A stretch of DNA of 64,000 nt from Guyanagaster necrorhizus (taxonomy: Eukaryota > Basidiomycota > Agaricomycetes > Agaricales > Physalacriaceae): positions 418,623 through 482,622 of the forward strand of contig NW_025064902.1 in NCBI RefSeq assembly GCF_019112545.1, given 5' to 3'. Made by a program: the position numbers and the translations under genes. Below, one piece after another: positions 1 to 13,189 of this stretch. The notes under the pieces were generated by a model that was not told the origin of the DNA, searched no databases, and saw only the letters and a list, made by a program, of their open reading frames with translations. How positions within the stretch are numbered: position 1 is the first letter of the stretch; each line of letters opens with the position of its first letter.

Positions 1-527
1 CTATTTCGTCGATTTTGCTGCGTCTGACTGATACTGCATCAGCGTGGAGTTTCGATGTGTATGCCTCGGCCCTCTTCGGGACTAGTATTATAAAGCAGAA
101 CTGGTGCGCCAGCGACTTCGGATACGAAAGAGCAGCGCAGAGTGGATTTTAAATTTGAGGGAAGTAATAGGCTATATACGCGTCACCGTGGGATTATGAA
201 AGGATTTGGTGTCAACGATGATTTTAGAGTGCAAGAGTACCGATAATGACAGTAGAGTCTCGACGGGACAGCTGTCAAGTAGAGCTACCCGGCACTATTG
301 TCACTGAAGACGTAGGTATTCACAAGCTACCCTGCTGCTCTGAAGTCCTGTTCCTCGGCCTCGCAGAACAAGTCACTATATGCCGACAAGAAGCTATCCT
401 CCTTACCCTTCATCAACCGAAGCATATATCCAGCCTCGGCCTTTTCGTCACCACCTATGCTCTCATACTAATGCCGTGTCATCTGCTGGCTCTCAGTAAA
501 GTAAACAAGGTCGGTGCTCTCCCCTCT
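1..527. other. Unassigned CpG-normal sequence
   Basis: No coding pattern, repeat or RNA gene was recognised. A 121-codon open frame at 246-611 on the plus strand runs into the neighbouring minus-strand membrane-protein fragment, has no recognisable motif and is probably chance. Confidence 0.4.
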
Positions 528-973
528 TCAGACCAAAGGGAAACTTGCCGAATGTGGCTACGACAGCAAAGAACTGCGGGTCAAATATCAGTGACGAATC
601 ATGTTTCATGAGGAATAAAGGCAACCTACGATGAACCAGGGCAAGACTACGTGAAAATGATGGCCGACCACGAAAGCGTGATGGATTATAGGGAGATGTG
701 AGAGAACGAAGGCGAACGTTTCCATATTCTCGCAGCATATAATCTGTGGTTCCGGGAGCTGAGTCTTTCTCGACGCACGCATGGACTCCGAAAGCAATTA
801 ACATCTAATAACAGTCAAAAACGGCTCACCAAATGAACAATAGATCAAGATACGCACGTTGAACACGAGCTGCAACCAGCTGGGCGAGAAGGCTCACGTA
901 TCGAATGTCAACGAAGTGAGGAAAGATTCTTACCTGAAAAGCTCCTTTAGCTGACATCAGAACTCGATGGACA
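528..973 (-). pseudogene. Copy A: truncated DUF6534-like membrane protein gene
   Basis: This stretch is closely similar in nucleotide sequence to 2,351-2,820 inside copy B, for example around 532-680 versus 2,351-2,500. It is the middle of the same minus-strand gene. At about 973 the similarity to the gene body stops and the next bases match the promoter block that lies upstream of the intact copies. The first exons are therefore deleted, and the 3' half left of 528 is not recognisable either. It is a broken paralog without a start codon. Confidence 0.6.
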
Positions 974-1045
974 GTTGGAATCACCTTCGAAGATAGCCTG
1001 CCATTGATTCCTATTCATTAGAGAAAAGCCCCGGTTCCTTAGATA
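974..1045 (-). promoter_or_regulatory. Orphan promoter block of the DUF6534-like gene family
   Basis: The block contains CACCTTCGAAGATAGCCTGC followed by a TTGATTCCTATTCATT-like stretch. It matches 3,360-3,410 upstream of copy B and, more loosely, 12,060-12,100 upstream of copy C. Here it is fused directly to the middle of copy A. Confidence 0.5.
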
Positions 1046-1339
1046 GGCGTCCTCGGTTTTGCTGCTTCCCGCCACCGGTCTTCATACTGAATAACTTGTG
1101 GACAATTCAGAACCTGTATCGACATCTGTTGTACAAAGCAGTACCGCTTATGCTACATCAATCCAATCATTACAACGGGTTGGTAGGGCCAAAAGGAGAC
1201 AGCATGATGGAACCACATCAGGGCGAAAATGTCATAGGACCCAAACTGCTATTAGAACGGGTTCCATCTGTTACGGGGAGAGGTATACTGATATTCTGGA
1301 AGGAAGGTCAGCCAATAGCATAGAACTGGTGGAACATTG

Positions 1340-3291
1340 TACGTACTGTCTCTGCTCCGGTCACGGAGAGACCGGGTATAGTGATATTCTCAAGGGAAGG
1401 TTCAGGATGTAAGTCCATAGCGCTGAAAGGATTGTACGCACCGCCTGTCCCGAATCAGCCACCCCATCATTCGGAGCAAATCTGATCATCTTTTGGTCAA
1501 TAGGATGGCCTCTCCCAACCGACCACGTTGAGCTTTTGCGCGAGTTGAGCCTAGGAGGAAGGGTTATATCTAAAAGAGGATGGCGGCCGTAGGACTCACA
1601 TTGCGAGTAGAGAATTTATATAGACTGTTAATGAGGAGTTAGTCGTAGGTACGAAAAATAGTCAAAAGACTGACGCTTCGGTAAAATAAAGGTGCCGAGG
1701 GCCATGAAAATGAGAGTCTCAGGCCAGACAATATACTGGTTGTTTGGGGAATATGATGGGAGAGCCATAATGTAATCGACAGAAACACTCACTGCAACGA
1801 GAGTAAGGAGGGAGAACGTGCTAATAACGCTCGTAATCAGTCTCCATAACATTACAACCACGAAATCATACCTTGTCAAAGCCCCAGATATCACCACGAC
1901 TCGCATCAATCCCACGATTGTTTTGGTCGTGCTATCCCTCCGACTTTAGCAAGCACAGAGCTTACGATCAGAGGCCGCGCACCTGGACAAACTGGTCATT
2001 GACCTCCCCTTGTGCAGGTAGAAGCACATTGCACCAGTTATGGCGAAATCAGCTCCCACCATCGTGGAGAAGACAGAGTATATAGATGTCTTCTAAGGAT
2101 CAGATCCTCTGTTCGATTTGGCAAGAAACCAGGACGTACCCTAATAGTCGAAATGTCCAAAATGCTTGAGATCCTGTATCTGATAATAATATCAATGAAG
2201 TGAACGGTGATGGCTCCAGGATGCCTACGTGTCGTAAATCACGTCTGGGAAACGTGATCGAGTCAGTGCTTCTCCGTGATCGCAAGTGATACATACAGAG
2301 TCCTGTGCCTAGAAGAAAATCAAACCATCACTACGAAACTCTCCTTCAGGCCAAGGGAAAACTTGCCGAATGTGGCTGCGACAGCAAAGAACTGCGGGTT
2401 AAATACCAGTGACGAATCATGTTTCATGAGGAATAAAGGCAGCCTACGATGAACCAGGGCAAGACTACGTGAAAATGACGGCCGACTATGAAAGCGTGAT
2501 GGATTATCAGGGGAGATGTCAGAGAACGAAGGCGAACGTTTCCATATCCTGATGGCGTATAGTCTGTGGTTCAGGGAGCTGAGTCATTCCGATCATCAAG
2601 GTGCAGGTTAAAGAAGACATACGCTTGAACACCGGTGGCAATTATCATCTAGAAACAGTCAAACACGGTTTGTCGAATGAATAATCAATCAAGATGCGCA
2701 CATTGAATACAAGCTGCAGCTAGCAGGGAGAGAAGAATCATATGGTATCACATATCAACGAAGCGAGGAAAGATTGTTACCGGAAAACTCCTGCAAGCAA
2801 TGTCAGAACTTGACGGACACCGTGGCTCGGAAATATACGTACCAGATGATCCTTAACAGAAAGACGTAATTCCCAAATGAATCGATCAGATAATAATAGA
2901 GAGCGTGGGTGCTAAAGGCCACATGGAGCGTATCGAGTACCCTGCAGATAGTTGCATTTGAAGGTGCAGTTTGGTGGCTTCCCGTAACGTACCATAGTAA
3001 AGCGACCTATATACGTTTCAAAACGTATGAGAAAAGTTCAATGCGAGAACTTGGATCCCGTACAGTATATCGAAAGATCCATGGATCATTAGGGTTTAGT
3101 TTGTAATAGACGGCTGTCTGCAGAAGAGTAATTCCATAGAAGCTGAAACATGCAGTGAGCATAGAAGTGAATTCTGAAGGAAAGCATACATACACTGCGG
3201 CTATGGTAGCACCAATATAAATCGCCCCAAGCGTTCCTCCAACGCTAAAGCCTGTATCAGCTATCAGTATAGAAGTAGTAAGCGAAGACAT
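1340..3291 (-). CDS. Copy B: DUF6534-like seven-transmembrane protein, multi-exon, possibly decayed
   Basis: Start codon at 3,291 (MSSLTTSILIAD...). Exon 1 carries the family opening LGAIYIGAT-AAV, a GT-AG intron follows, and exon 2 continues with YGITLLQTAVYYKLNPNDPW. Later pieces read VLDTLHVAFSTHALYYYL (around 2,900), GADFAITGAMCFYLHKGR (around 2,030) and TIVGLMRVVVISGALTR (around 1,880), all matching the DUF6534 layout, ending in a hydrophilic tail near 1,340-1,480. The family is an expanded set of 7TM proteins of unknown function in mushrooms, predicted to lie in a membrane. Not every exon junction can be joined in frame, so the copy may be a pseudogene. Boundaries are approximate; the same gene recurs at 9.99-12.0 kb and 13.2-14.9 kb. 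Confidence 0.6.
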
Positions 3292-3359
3292 AAGGGGAGT
3301 TGATGTCGAGAGAATAGCATGTCACTTATATACCAAAGCGTGGCATACGACACCTCGAA

Positions 3360-3410
3360 TTACCTTCGAAGACAGCCTGCCGTTGATTCCTATTCATTGA
3401 GAAAGGTTCC
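3360..3410 (-). promoter_or_regulatory. Conserved promoter block of copy B
   Basis: A TACCTTCGAAGACAGCCTGC-type block lies about 75 bp upstream of the start of copy B. Similar blocks at about the same distance precede copies C (12,060-12,100) and D (about 14,965-14,990), suggesting a shared regulatory element or simply recent duplication. Confidence 0.45.
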
Positions 3411-6400
3411 GCGTGCCTAATTCATTACGCAATTCAAGCGCGCGAGACATGCCGACGTCTGAATTGGTCTCGTAGCAAGTTAATCTTTATCACCATAGGC
3501 ATTTGGAACTTGAGGGGCAAAGGTAAGAAAACAACTTGAATTACATGAGCATAGGCTGTTATTCTTCGTTGATAATGATTAGTGTTCCTTTCTGATACCG
3601 CGAGGAACTCGGAGTTACATCGGGGGTTGTGCGAGGGGCACATTGTCGTCAATTAATTGTGTCTCCGAGTCGGGTCAATAGTGATAATGAAATCGCGGCG
3701 AGCGACTGTGTCGGCAGCGGAACTTCAGGGACACGATAATAGTATTGAGTGGCCCGTCTAGGTGCATTAGTGTTGACCTCGTCAGGGTGTTTAGGGCTGA
3801 ACATGCTAGGATTTTAATTTTTGACAACGGAGGGATGAACACATACTGAAAGATGGTGCTATTTTTGTAATACTCGACACTGATGATCCTTTGGAAGATT
3901 GAACTTCAAAAACAATTCGAACAGCTGGAAAAAGATGAGTATAAGCGCTGAACATAACTTTGAAGATCGACAACACACTGAAGGACCCTGAGACCGGGGT
4001 ATCAAATAGAGATCGCCGAAGTTTGTCGTTTTGCCCTGCTTTCCGCATACTCAGGTCTGTTTATTTGTTCTCTGGTCACCACTCTTGACAACATGAGTGC
4101 CGTGAACGATGAACTGGTGGTATCCACTGACGGCTATGTCGAGAGCGAGCCGGCTCTTCTCGGACGGGCCCACAGATACGGGCACGCCGCGGCACTGCCA
4201 CGCAGCAGAGAGAATCTGAGATATCAATGGGAGATAGCGGTAAGAGGAGAAAAGGAGAGCGGGCTCATTTGTATTATATAGGCGAAGAGGCACCCGTAAT
4301 GCGTCAAAGCACGCGAGATTTCCCAGACTGCGAACAGACTCTGAGGGCGGGCGAGAGTGCTAAGCCACAGGCAGTGGATCAACATGGATCAACATAAACG
4401 TCATGCACGTGAGGACGGGCTAGGCGGGCCGATGGAATTTTTGACACCAAAATACTTAGAGCTATCCTTTCTCCTAAAATCAGTACGCGTATCTCTGGAC
4501 ATTCTAGCCTAATCTGCCGTGGAATTTTACAGCTTTTAATGATAAGCTCGCCTTGTTCTGGGAACCCATGGGAAATGATTATTGATATGTCGCGTAACTG
4601 AAATCATGTTGATGCGCGTCTTCGTAGTGTCGCTGACTATTATGTAAGCAGGGCTACAATGTCCCAAGACTTCTTTGGTAAAAATACCCCCTTTAATACC
4701 CATTTTGCTCTTTTCCTCGACTTTTCGAAAAAAAAACCCACATACACCGTCTACTGCGTTGTATTCCAGGCTCTTTCGCGGTACTTCATCCTTCTCTCCG
4801 GAACTTTGAGCCAATTTTAACAGTCATGCACAGGCTGGCTCCTTGTTTGCCTAGCCTCAGGGAGCATTCTCCAGTCATTTTAACAGCAACTATTCCAGTA
4901 TCAGCGTCATGGACGTCCAATCAAAATTGACATCGTTAGGATCGAGCACGAGGGAACAAAGGACATTCGGGACGAGAAAAGGTGCTCGGCGTTTGAGACG
5001 CACAAATGGAAGAATGAGCGTTAGAGTAATCAAGCCCCACGAAGCGGGAGCATCGGCAGGAGGAGGACAAGAAGAGGACACATCATCTCTTCGTAACAGT
5101 ACATCAGCATTGGATGGTGAGGATTTCTTAGGCTTACATTTCCAGGTGCTAGCTCACCGTCAGCTATATAGGCCCTGGTCTGCCCAACCGCCAGCGTTAA
5201 CGGCATCTTAGAAGTCGTTCGACGCCCTCAGTCGTTCGATGTTGTCAAACGAGGTTCTTGACTTTAAAAACTGTGTGTCGACATGATTGCTAATGCGAGG
5301 CTTCCATTGAAAGTGCTCACTGACCAGAGTCTTCGTTGAGCCTAGGTTCGGCCTGGATCAGATATCACGACGTCGGCAAAGGTGGAGCTTTTTTCCCCCT
5401 TGTCCCGAAAAGGTGATCGTTGATATTTTGAAGCTTTCAGGTCCTTAGCTTTCTGAGTTTTGGGCTCAGGGTAGGCGAGAGTCAGGCGGGGGATGTTCTC
5501 GCAAAGTCGGCTGGCATTCGTCAGAATTCAAGATCTGAGCTCGAGTTCTGAGCGGGTCTGAGGTTAGACCTTGAGCTTGAACTCAGTACTCAATATCTTA
5601 GTCACCTTGGCTCGATTTCTCTTCTTTAGCACTGATACTGAGCTCAAGATCTCGAGTGCAGTAGGCTGTGGGTTGAGACCACCGCAAGCCTATGTAATTA
5701 AAGTACGTAGTAAATATACGCGTGCTCCTGGTCGTCGTCTCAAGCTCAAGCTTAAACGATCTCTCAGGTGAGACGTACACCGAGTGTATAAATCCTTGAA
5801 GAATTCTGATGAGTCTACTATCAGAAATCGCACTCAAACATTAGAAAGAGGAATAAAATAACAGAGGGAGATTCGAAGCTTGAGTCAAATTTTCCGCAAA
5901 TTTCGATTCCCTCACCAATGACACCGGACACCGGACTTACCTATGGCCGAGTTGACATATTTTCAAGACAGGACCTTCGTACTTTTTTCATGACAGAACT
6001 TTGTCTTCAAGCTCCCCGAATTTTTTCTTAGTACTCTAGTCTAGCGATGATAGCGATCTCAAGATCTCTACTTCCTCCGCAACGCCATCGCAAACATTCA
6101 ACCCTCCCTCATGGACATGTCCGGCCCTCGGGTTCACGCAGTCTGTGAGACCCGACGCTTTCCTCTTAGCCAAGCTGCTCACCCTGTTCGTCGTTCTCGA
6201 CAGCTTTTTGTGTCTAACCGTTGACCAAACCTTTCCTGCGCGAGCCAGCTCCATGGTTCGTCCCCGAAACCCTAGCCAGAGACAAGGAGTTGTTCAATTA
6301 ACACGTCTGGGAATACAGGTATCTGTAGATTGGTCTATTCTGGCTGACAAGACATTGTGGCTTGGCGTGCGAACCGAATGGGTGTACGACTCCTCGGAAG

Positions 6401-6864
6401 CGATATGGAATTCACACGCGGACTTCGAACAGATATTCAGTTTCTGGCTTAGCGTGTCCCTATGAACGCGTCTTGGATCAAAATCGGTCATAGGCTGGCT
6501 CGTTTATCGCCCACAACACACTCTTGGCAGTCGAACTCAGGAACCCGGAACCGGACAGCTACTGCCTTCACAAAGCCGTCTTTGTCGGTATACTTGTGCT
6601 ACTTTCCCTCCTGTCGAGACGCCTCGGTGAGGCCAATTTCTCTTGCAGACACCGAAGTACATTCCCTTCTATCCGTTGTACGATACCTCTGGTTTGGCTC
6701 AATACCCGCTGCGCGAGTGCTTCCCACACAGACGTCGTACTTCGACATGGGGAAAGATGATACATGAAAACATCTCACGACGACGCCTCTACACCCCGTA
6801 TTGTGACTATCTTGGTCAGCATTATCATGCGGTTTCTCGATAGTCTGCCAAAATTATCACTCAT
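3411..6864. other. Intergenic stretch, no recognised gene
   Basis: CpG content is normal. Several open frames of 60-110 codons exist on both strands (for example 4,909-5,211 and 6,145-6,465 plus) but none shows a domain, signal peptide or convincing intron pattern. The stretch 5,440-5,790 is rich in short repeats built around GAGCTCAAG/GATCTCGAG and looks like decayed repeat DNA. Confidence 0.4.
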
Positions 6865-6880
6865 GTGTGAGCGACGTGTT

Positions 6881-7275
6881 ATAGGCGACGTTTTATTGGA
6901 CAAGGCTGTCTCGGTTTTCTCTTCGCATCCTGTTTCTAGGATGACAGAGGTGGGTGTTAAACTATTTGCTACAGGCAGCGTGTTATTGGCCCAGCCCATC
7001 CGGGTTTCTTTTCACATCCTGCAGAGGTAGGTAAAAAATTAGACGACGTGTTATTGGACAAGCTCGTCTCTTCACGTTCTGTTTCTAGAATGACAAAGGC
7101 GGGTGTTGAACTATGTGTCATAGGCGACGTCCTATTGGCCAAGCCAGTCTCTTCCGAAGCCGATTCTGGAGTGACAGAGGCGGGTGTTGAGCGATGGTGA
7201 CATAGGCGATGTGTTATTGTTGGATAATCCCCTCTCGATTTTATTGTCATATTCTGTTTCCGGAATGAGAGAGGC
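6881..7275 (+). repeat. Five imperfect ~80-bp promoter repeats, each with an ATTGG (inverted CCAAT) core
   Basis: Units begin near 6,881, 6,970, 7,040, 7,119 and 7,201, with spacings of about 89, 70, 79 and 82 bp. Most contain a core like GCGACGTGTTATTGGACAAG, then a pyrimidine-rich part, then a TTTCTAGGATGACAGAGG-like box and GGGTGTTGA. ATTGG is the reverse of CCAAT; in the fifth unit the core is degenerate (TTATTGTTGG). The array stops just before the TATA box of the peroxidase gene, so it is probably its promoter. Confidence 0.75.
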
Positions 7276-7284
7276 GTATAAAAG
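7272..7284 (+). promoter_or_regulatory. TATA box of the peroxidase gene
   Basis: GCGTATAAAAGG lies about 45 bp upstream of the peroxidase start codon at 7,324, immediately downstream of the repeat array. Spacing and sequence fit a strong fungal core promoter. Confidence 0.7.
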
Positions 7285-7323
7285 GTGGACGGGTTGAGTC
7301 TTCACTGCAGTAGTCGACACTAC

Positions 7324-9143
<1,820 letters not shown>

Positions 9144-9149
9144 GTCATT

Positions 9150-9985
9150 TCCACAGACAAACAGGAAACTTTCCCATTTCTTTTAACTTGATATGCAACA
9201 ATCGTGAATGTAACTGATCCGGAAACTCTGTAAATAACGCGTTTCAATATTGTATTTTTTGGTCCGCCCGTGCCGATGTTCTTCACAAATTATCCGTATG
9301 AACTCCCTGGTGTGCACCTCAAAACGTTCGGCTACTCTCTTTCACATGAACATTCTCCTCTGGGTTTCAAGCGGCTCATTAACGCCCTAGGCAGCCCGGG
9401 TTGGCAGACTCCGATCCGATGAACTTCGACAGTACAGTTGGGCCGCCGACTCCGGCATTTTCACGCCCTAGGGCAAAGGATTTTTTATCACAGCGCGTTG
9501 AAGTGCACATATGGACGGACGTTTGGACTCAGACTTGCATATTTCTTTCAAAATCGTCTGGTAACCTGGCGGAAAAAAAAGTCGGAGATGGCCTACAGGC
9601 GACCACCGCACGCAATACTTGTATTTGACATTGGTGTCGATTCTTCCTCTCCATAGGAAATACAGTATCATTTGAAGCGGGTTCGGCGCCAGTCTACAGA
9701 ATCTTCTGTATTAACGGCTCCGGATCGTTATGGCGCAGGTGGTACGTTAGGTAGTGCCAGCAATACCGCTCCCGCCGCTATAGCTCGTACTGAATGTAAG
9801 GAACTAGTCATTGACACTGAATGGTAGGCATATAATCAAAGCAAGTGGTGTGTATATCCTTAAGCAAATGTTATATCGCCCGTGCTACTCAACTGGCTTC
9901 CTCCTGCCGCATGGAAAGGTAGAGAGACACTCTAAAAGGAAACTTCAGGTCAGCCAGCAGAATGGTCAATGACGGAATTGTGTAC
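9150..9985. other. Intergenic stretch between the peroxidase and copy C
   Basis: Contains the peroxidase 3' flank and short open frames (9,401-9,671, both strands) without recognisable motifs. No repeat or RNA gene seen. Confidence 0.4.
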
Positions 9986-9989
9986 GGTA

Positions 9990-11995
9990 CGTACCGTCTC
10001 TGCACCCGTCCCGGAGCCACCAGGTATAGTGACATTCTTGTAAGGACTGTCAGGCCTACATCCAGTTGTGAAAATATTGTACACACCGTCTGTCCTGAAT
10101 CAGCCGCCCCATTTTCAGCGTCATGATGAGCAAATCTCATCTTCTGGTCAGCAGCAGCACGGTCTTTCCCGACTGACCACATGGAACTCTTGCGCGAGTT
10201 GAGCCTGAAAAATATCTACTGTGTATTGAATGTAAAAGGATAGGAGGGCTCGACTCACATCGCGAGCAGGGAATTTATATAGACTATCGGTCTCTTAGCG
10301 AGGAATCACGCGGAAAAATATTCAAATACTGACGCTTTGGTAGAATGAAGGTGCCGATTGCGAAGAAAATCAGAGTATCAGGCCATGCGATGTACTGATA
10401 GGTTGGGATATAAGGCGGGGAGAGTCACAGTGATTCACGGGAACACTCGCCGACACAAGAGTAAGAAGAGAACATGCGCTACGTATGTCCGTGATCAGCC
10501 TAGAAGGCAATGGGTGTATAACAACTATACCTTGTCATCAGCCCAGATATCACAACGATCCGCATTAGTTTCACAATTGTTTTGATAGTGCTATGTAAGC
10601 AGTCCTCCAAGATGAGAAAATACAGAGACCTTAGGAAGAGAGAGACGAACCTGGGAAAAGTAGTCATAGACCTGCCTTTGTGAAGGTAGAAGCACATCAC
10701 GCCGGCAATAGTGAAATCGGCTGCTGTCATTGTGGAGAAAACTGTATATATGCACGTCTATGACCAAGCATCAGAATACTTCATGCATCTTAATGGAGAG
10801 CTTACGGCCTACCTTAACTTTCGAAATGTCCACAAAGCTCGAGATGGTGTATCTGACAATAACATAAATGAAGTAAATGGAGATGACCTCCCGGGTTGCT
10901 CACGTGTCGTAGATCACATCTGATAGGTGGCATGCTCGCGTCAGTACTAGGATGTGATCATAGAAGTAGGGCCTACAGAGTCCCGTGCCTGCGAAAAGAA
11001 ATTAAATCACCCTGCTCTGTTTCGACGAGAAGGAGAATCTCACCAAATGTTGCCGCGACAGGAATGACCTGAAGATCATACACCGATTTTGAGTGTCTTG
11101 ACCTATATACTATAAACAGTGAAACACCTACAATAAGCCGTGGTAAGACCGTATGAAATTTAAGGCCAACTATGAGAGTATAACATATCAGAAGATGGGC
11201 CCAAAACCTATGGAGATTTCAGGGAACAAAGACAAACGTTTCCATATTCTGACACCGTATAATCTGCGATAGCAGTAGCTGAGTACTTCCAATCAATCAA
11301 TGACCTGGTCGAAGGAGACGCACGCCTGGACACCAGCGTTGATCAATATCTATTGACGGATAAGTGGCGCTTGTTAAAGGATATGACGATACGTACATTA
11401 ATCAAAAGCTGCAGCTAACGGGAGCGGAGAATCATAGCATCACAGATCAATGAAGTGTGGGGAAAGACCGTTACCGGAAAGCTCCTGCAAGCAAAAATCA
11501 GGCTCGACGGAACCGATGGCTCTGACATACATACCAGATGATCTTGGACAGCAGTGCGATATAATTTCCAAATGATTGGATAAGATAAAAATACAGAGCA
11601 TGGGTGCTCAACGCAACGTGGAGCGTATCGAGGATCCTGCAGATCACAGTCGATCAAGACACAGCTTCATGCCTCCAACGTGGTGGAAACATACCATAGT
11701 AAGGCGATCTGGAGAGGGTTTTCATAATGTATGAGAGAGGTCCAACGCGAGGGCTTAATATTTCGTACCCCATATCGAAAGATCCATGGGTCATCAGGAT
11801 TTAGTTTGTAATAGATGACGGTCTGCAGAATGGTTAATCCATAACAGCTGGGGTACAGTGTGAGCATAACAGAGATTACGAAGAACAATGCACGCACACT
11901 GAAGCTATAGTGGCCCCGATGAAAAGCGCTCCTAGGGTCTTTGCCAGCTCTGAGGGAATATCAGCTATGGGTACTGGTAAGGGAAGCGACGACAT
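9990..11995 (-). CDS. Copy C: DUF6534-like seven-transmembrane protein, multi-exon
   Basis: Start codon at 11,995 with the typical opening IADIPSELAKTLGALFIGAT. After an intron the reading continues YGLTILQTVIYYKLNPDDPW (near 11,800). Further conserved blocks are ADFTIAGVMCFYLHKGRSM (near 10,700) and TIVKLMRIVVISGLMTR (near 10,570), with a hydrophilic tail around 10,000-10,180 that matches copy B's tail. The architecture is a tandem paralog of copies B and D, with a family length of roughly 300-340 residues over several short introns. Some junctions are not in phase, so functionality is uncertain. Function is unknown; the family is membrane-embedded with a cytosolic tail. Confidence 0.6.
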
Positions 11996-12059
11996 CTTGA
12001 GCGCCTGTGTTGAAGGAACAGCACGCCAGTTATATCCTAACGCATGACACATAGAATTT

Positions 12060-12100
12060 TAGAATCATCTTCGAAGAAGGTATGCCATTGGTTCCCGCGA
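12060..12100 (-). promoter_or_regulatory. Conserved promoter block of copy C
   Basis: An ATCTTCGAAGAAGGTATGCC block followed by TTGGTTCC lies about 70 bp upstream of the copy C start, matching the blocks of the other copies. Confidence 0.4.
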
Positions 12101-12109
12101 TTCTGTCAG

Positions 12110-13180
12110 ATAATTAAAAGCTTCCGAATCGATAATTCGAACACACGAGCGGCTATTCCTTGATCTAGAGGCAGTTTTAGCACTGGTTCAGCACTGAGCA
12201 CCTAATGACCGTCAGAATCAGTTGATGGAACATTTATTTATACATAGGATGGGAGACAAAGGATCTGAACGGTGCTTTGCTTCAGTCAAGCTTTCTGATG
12301 AACTCAGTTCGGAAGATGCCGAAGTACTTCTCACTCGATTCGTACCTCTGGCTGCGAATTTTCGAAAATGTGGAACTCTACTAAACTGGGAGAGATTGTA
12401 TCGCTCTCAAGGTTTGCCCCCCCCACTTTGAGTCACGTCGGCGCTAGAAGCTTGATTTAGTCCAACGAGCCCGGATCATTTACTTAGAAACCCCGAGGAC
12501 CACACGGTCTCAGGACTTCTTCGAGATTCCCTCAGACTGAGAAATAGATGCTGTTTCCGGGCGGTACTGCATCCTTCGTCTACGACAACAACGGGTAGTG
12601 ACAATCTGCGTTTCAAAACGAAGGCCGGTCGTGTGAAACATGGGAGCGAGGGCTGAACGAGATCAAAAGCATTGTCGTTTTCTGTAGACGCAGAGAACTG
12701 ACTGGAGCCGAGGAAGAATAAGGCCCCAGGGCATATCACAGGCCTGGGCTGTCCTGCAGAATGATGAGCTTGCGATTACAATGTGCTTGGATACGAAAGG
12801 CCTGCCGTCGGTCGCGCTAGCCTGTGTCAACTCTGCCTGGACACTCGGGATGTCCTACTCCATTGCCAGAGAGTGGAGGACGACAAGAATGAAGGTGATT
12901 ATTTATCGCCTTCGGATCCTCATTAACTGCGACCTCCAGCGTCAAGCCAACCGGGGCTTCGGCCTCAGAAGACAATTGAGTACAAGAAATTCTGGGTGAG
13001 TAATTGCTGTGCCTGGGCTCGTAAGAATACATGGTCCTCGTATCGCTATAGCGCTAGTGATCCAGCAGATAACAGAGAAAAGGTAGCCATTGGGACCATA
13101 GGGCATAGCAGTACGACATGAGTGCATTGTCATGCAAATGTCATATCAGCCAGACTGCGATTTCCTTCTGGAATGGAGAC
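12110..13180. other. Intergenic stretch, no recognised gene
   Basis: Short open frames (12,222-12,431 plus, 12,476-12,739 minus, 12,781-12,999 plus) show no known motif. Nothing else was recognised. Confidence 0.35.
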
Positions 13181-13189
13181 AGATATAGC

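Noticed and set aside
246..611. 121-codon plus-strand frame
   Set aside because: Its 3' half is antisense to the membrane-protein fragment A and it shows no motif or signal.
4909..5211. 100-codon plus frame
   Set aside because: Composition is unremarkable and an antisense frame overlaps; no promoter or intron support.
6145..6465. 106-codon plus frame with a hydrophobic start
   Set aside because: No family resemblance and an overlapping antisense frame of similar length; insufficient evidence for a gene.
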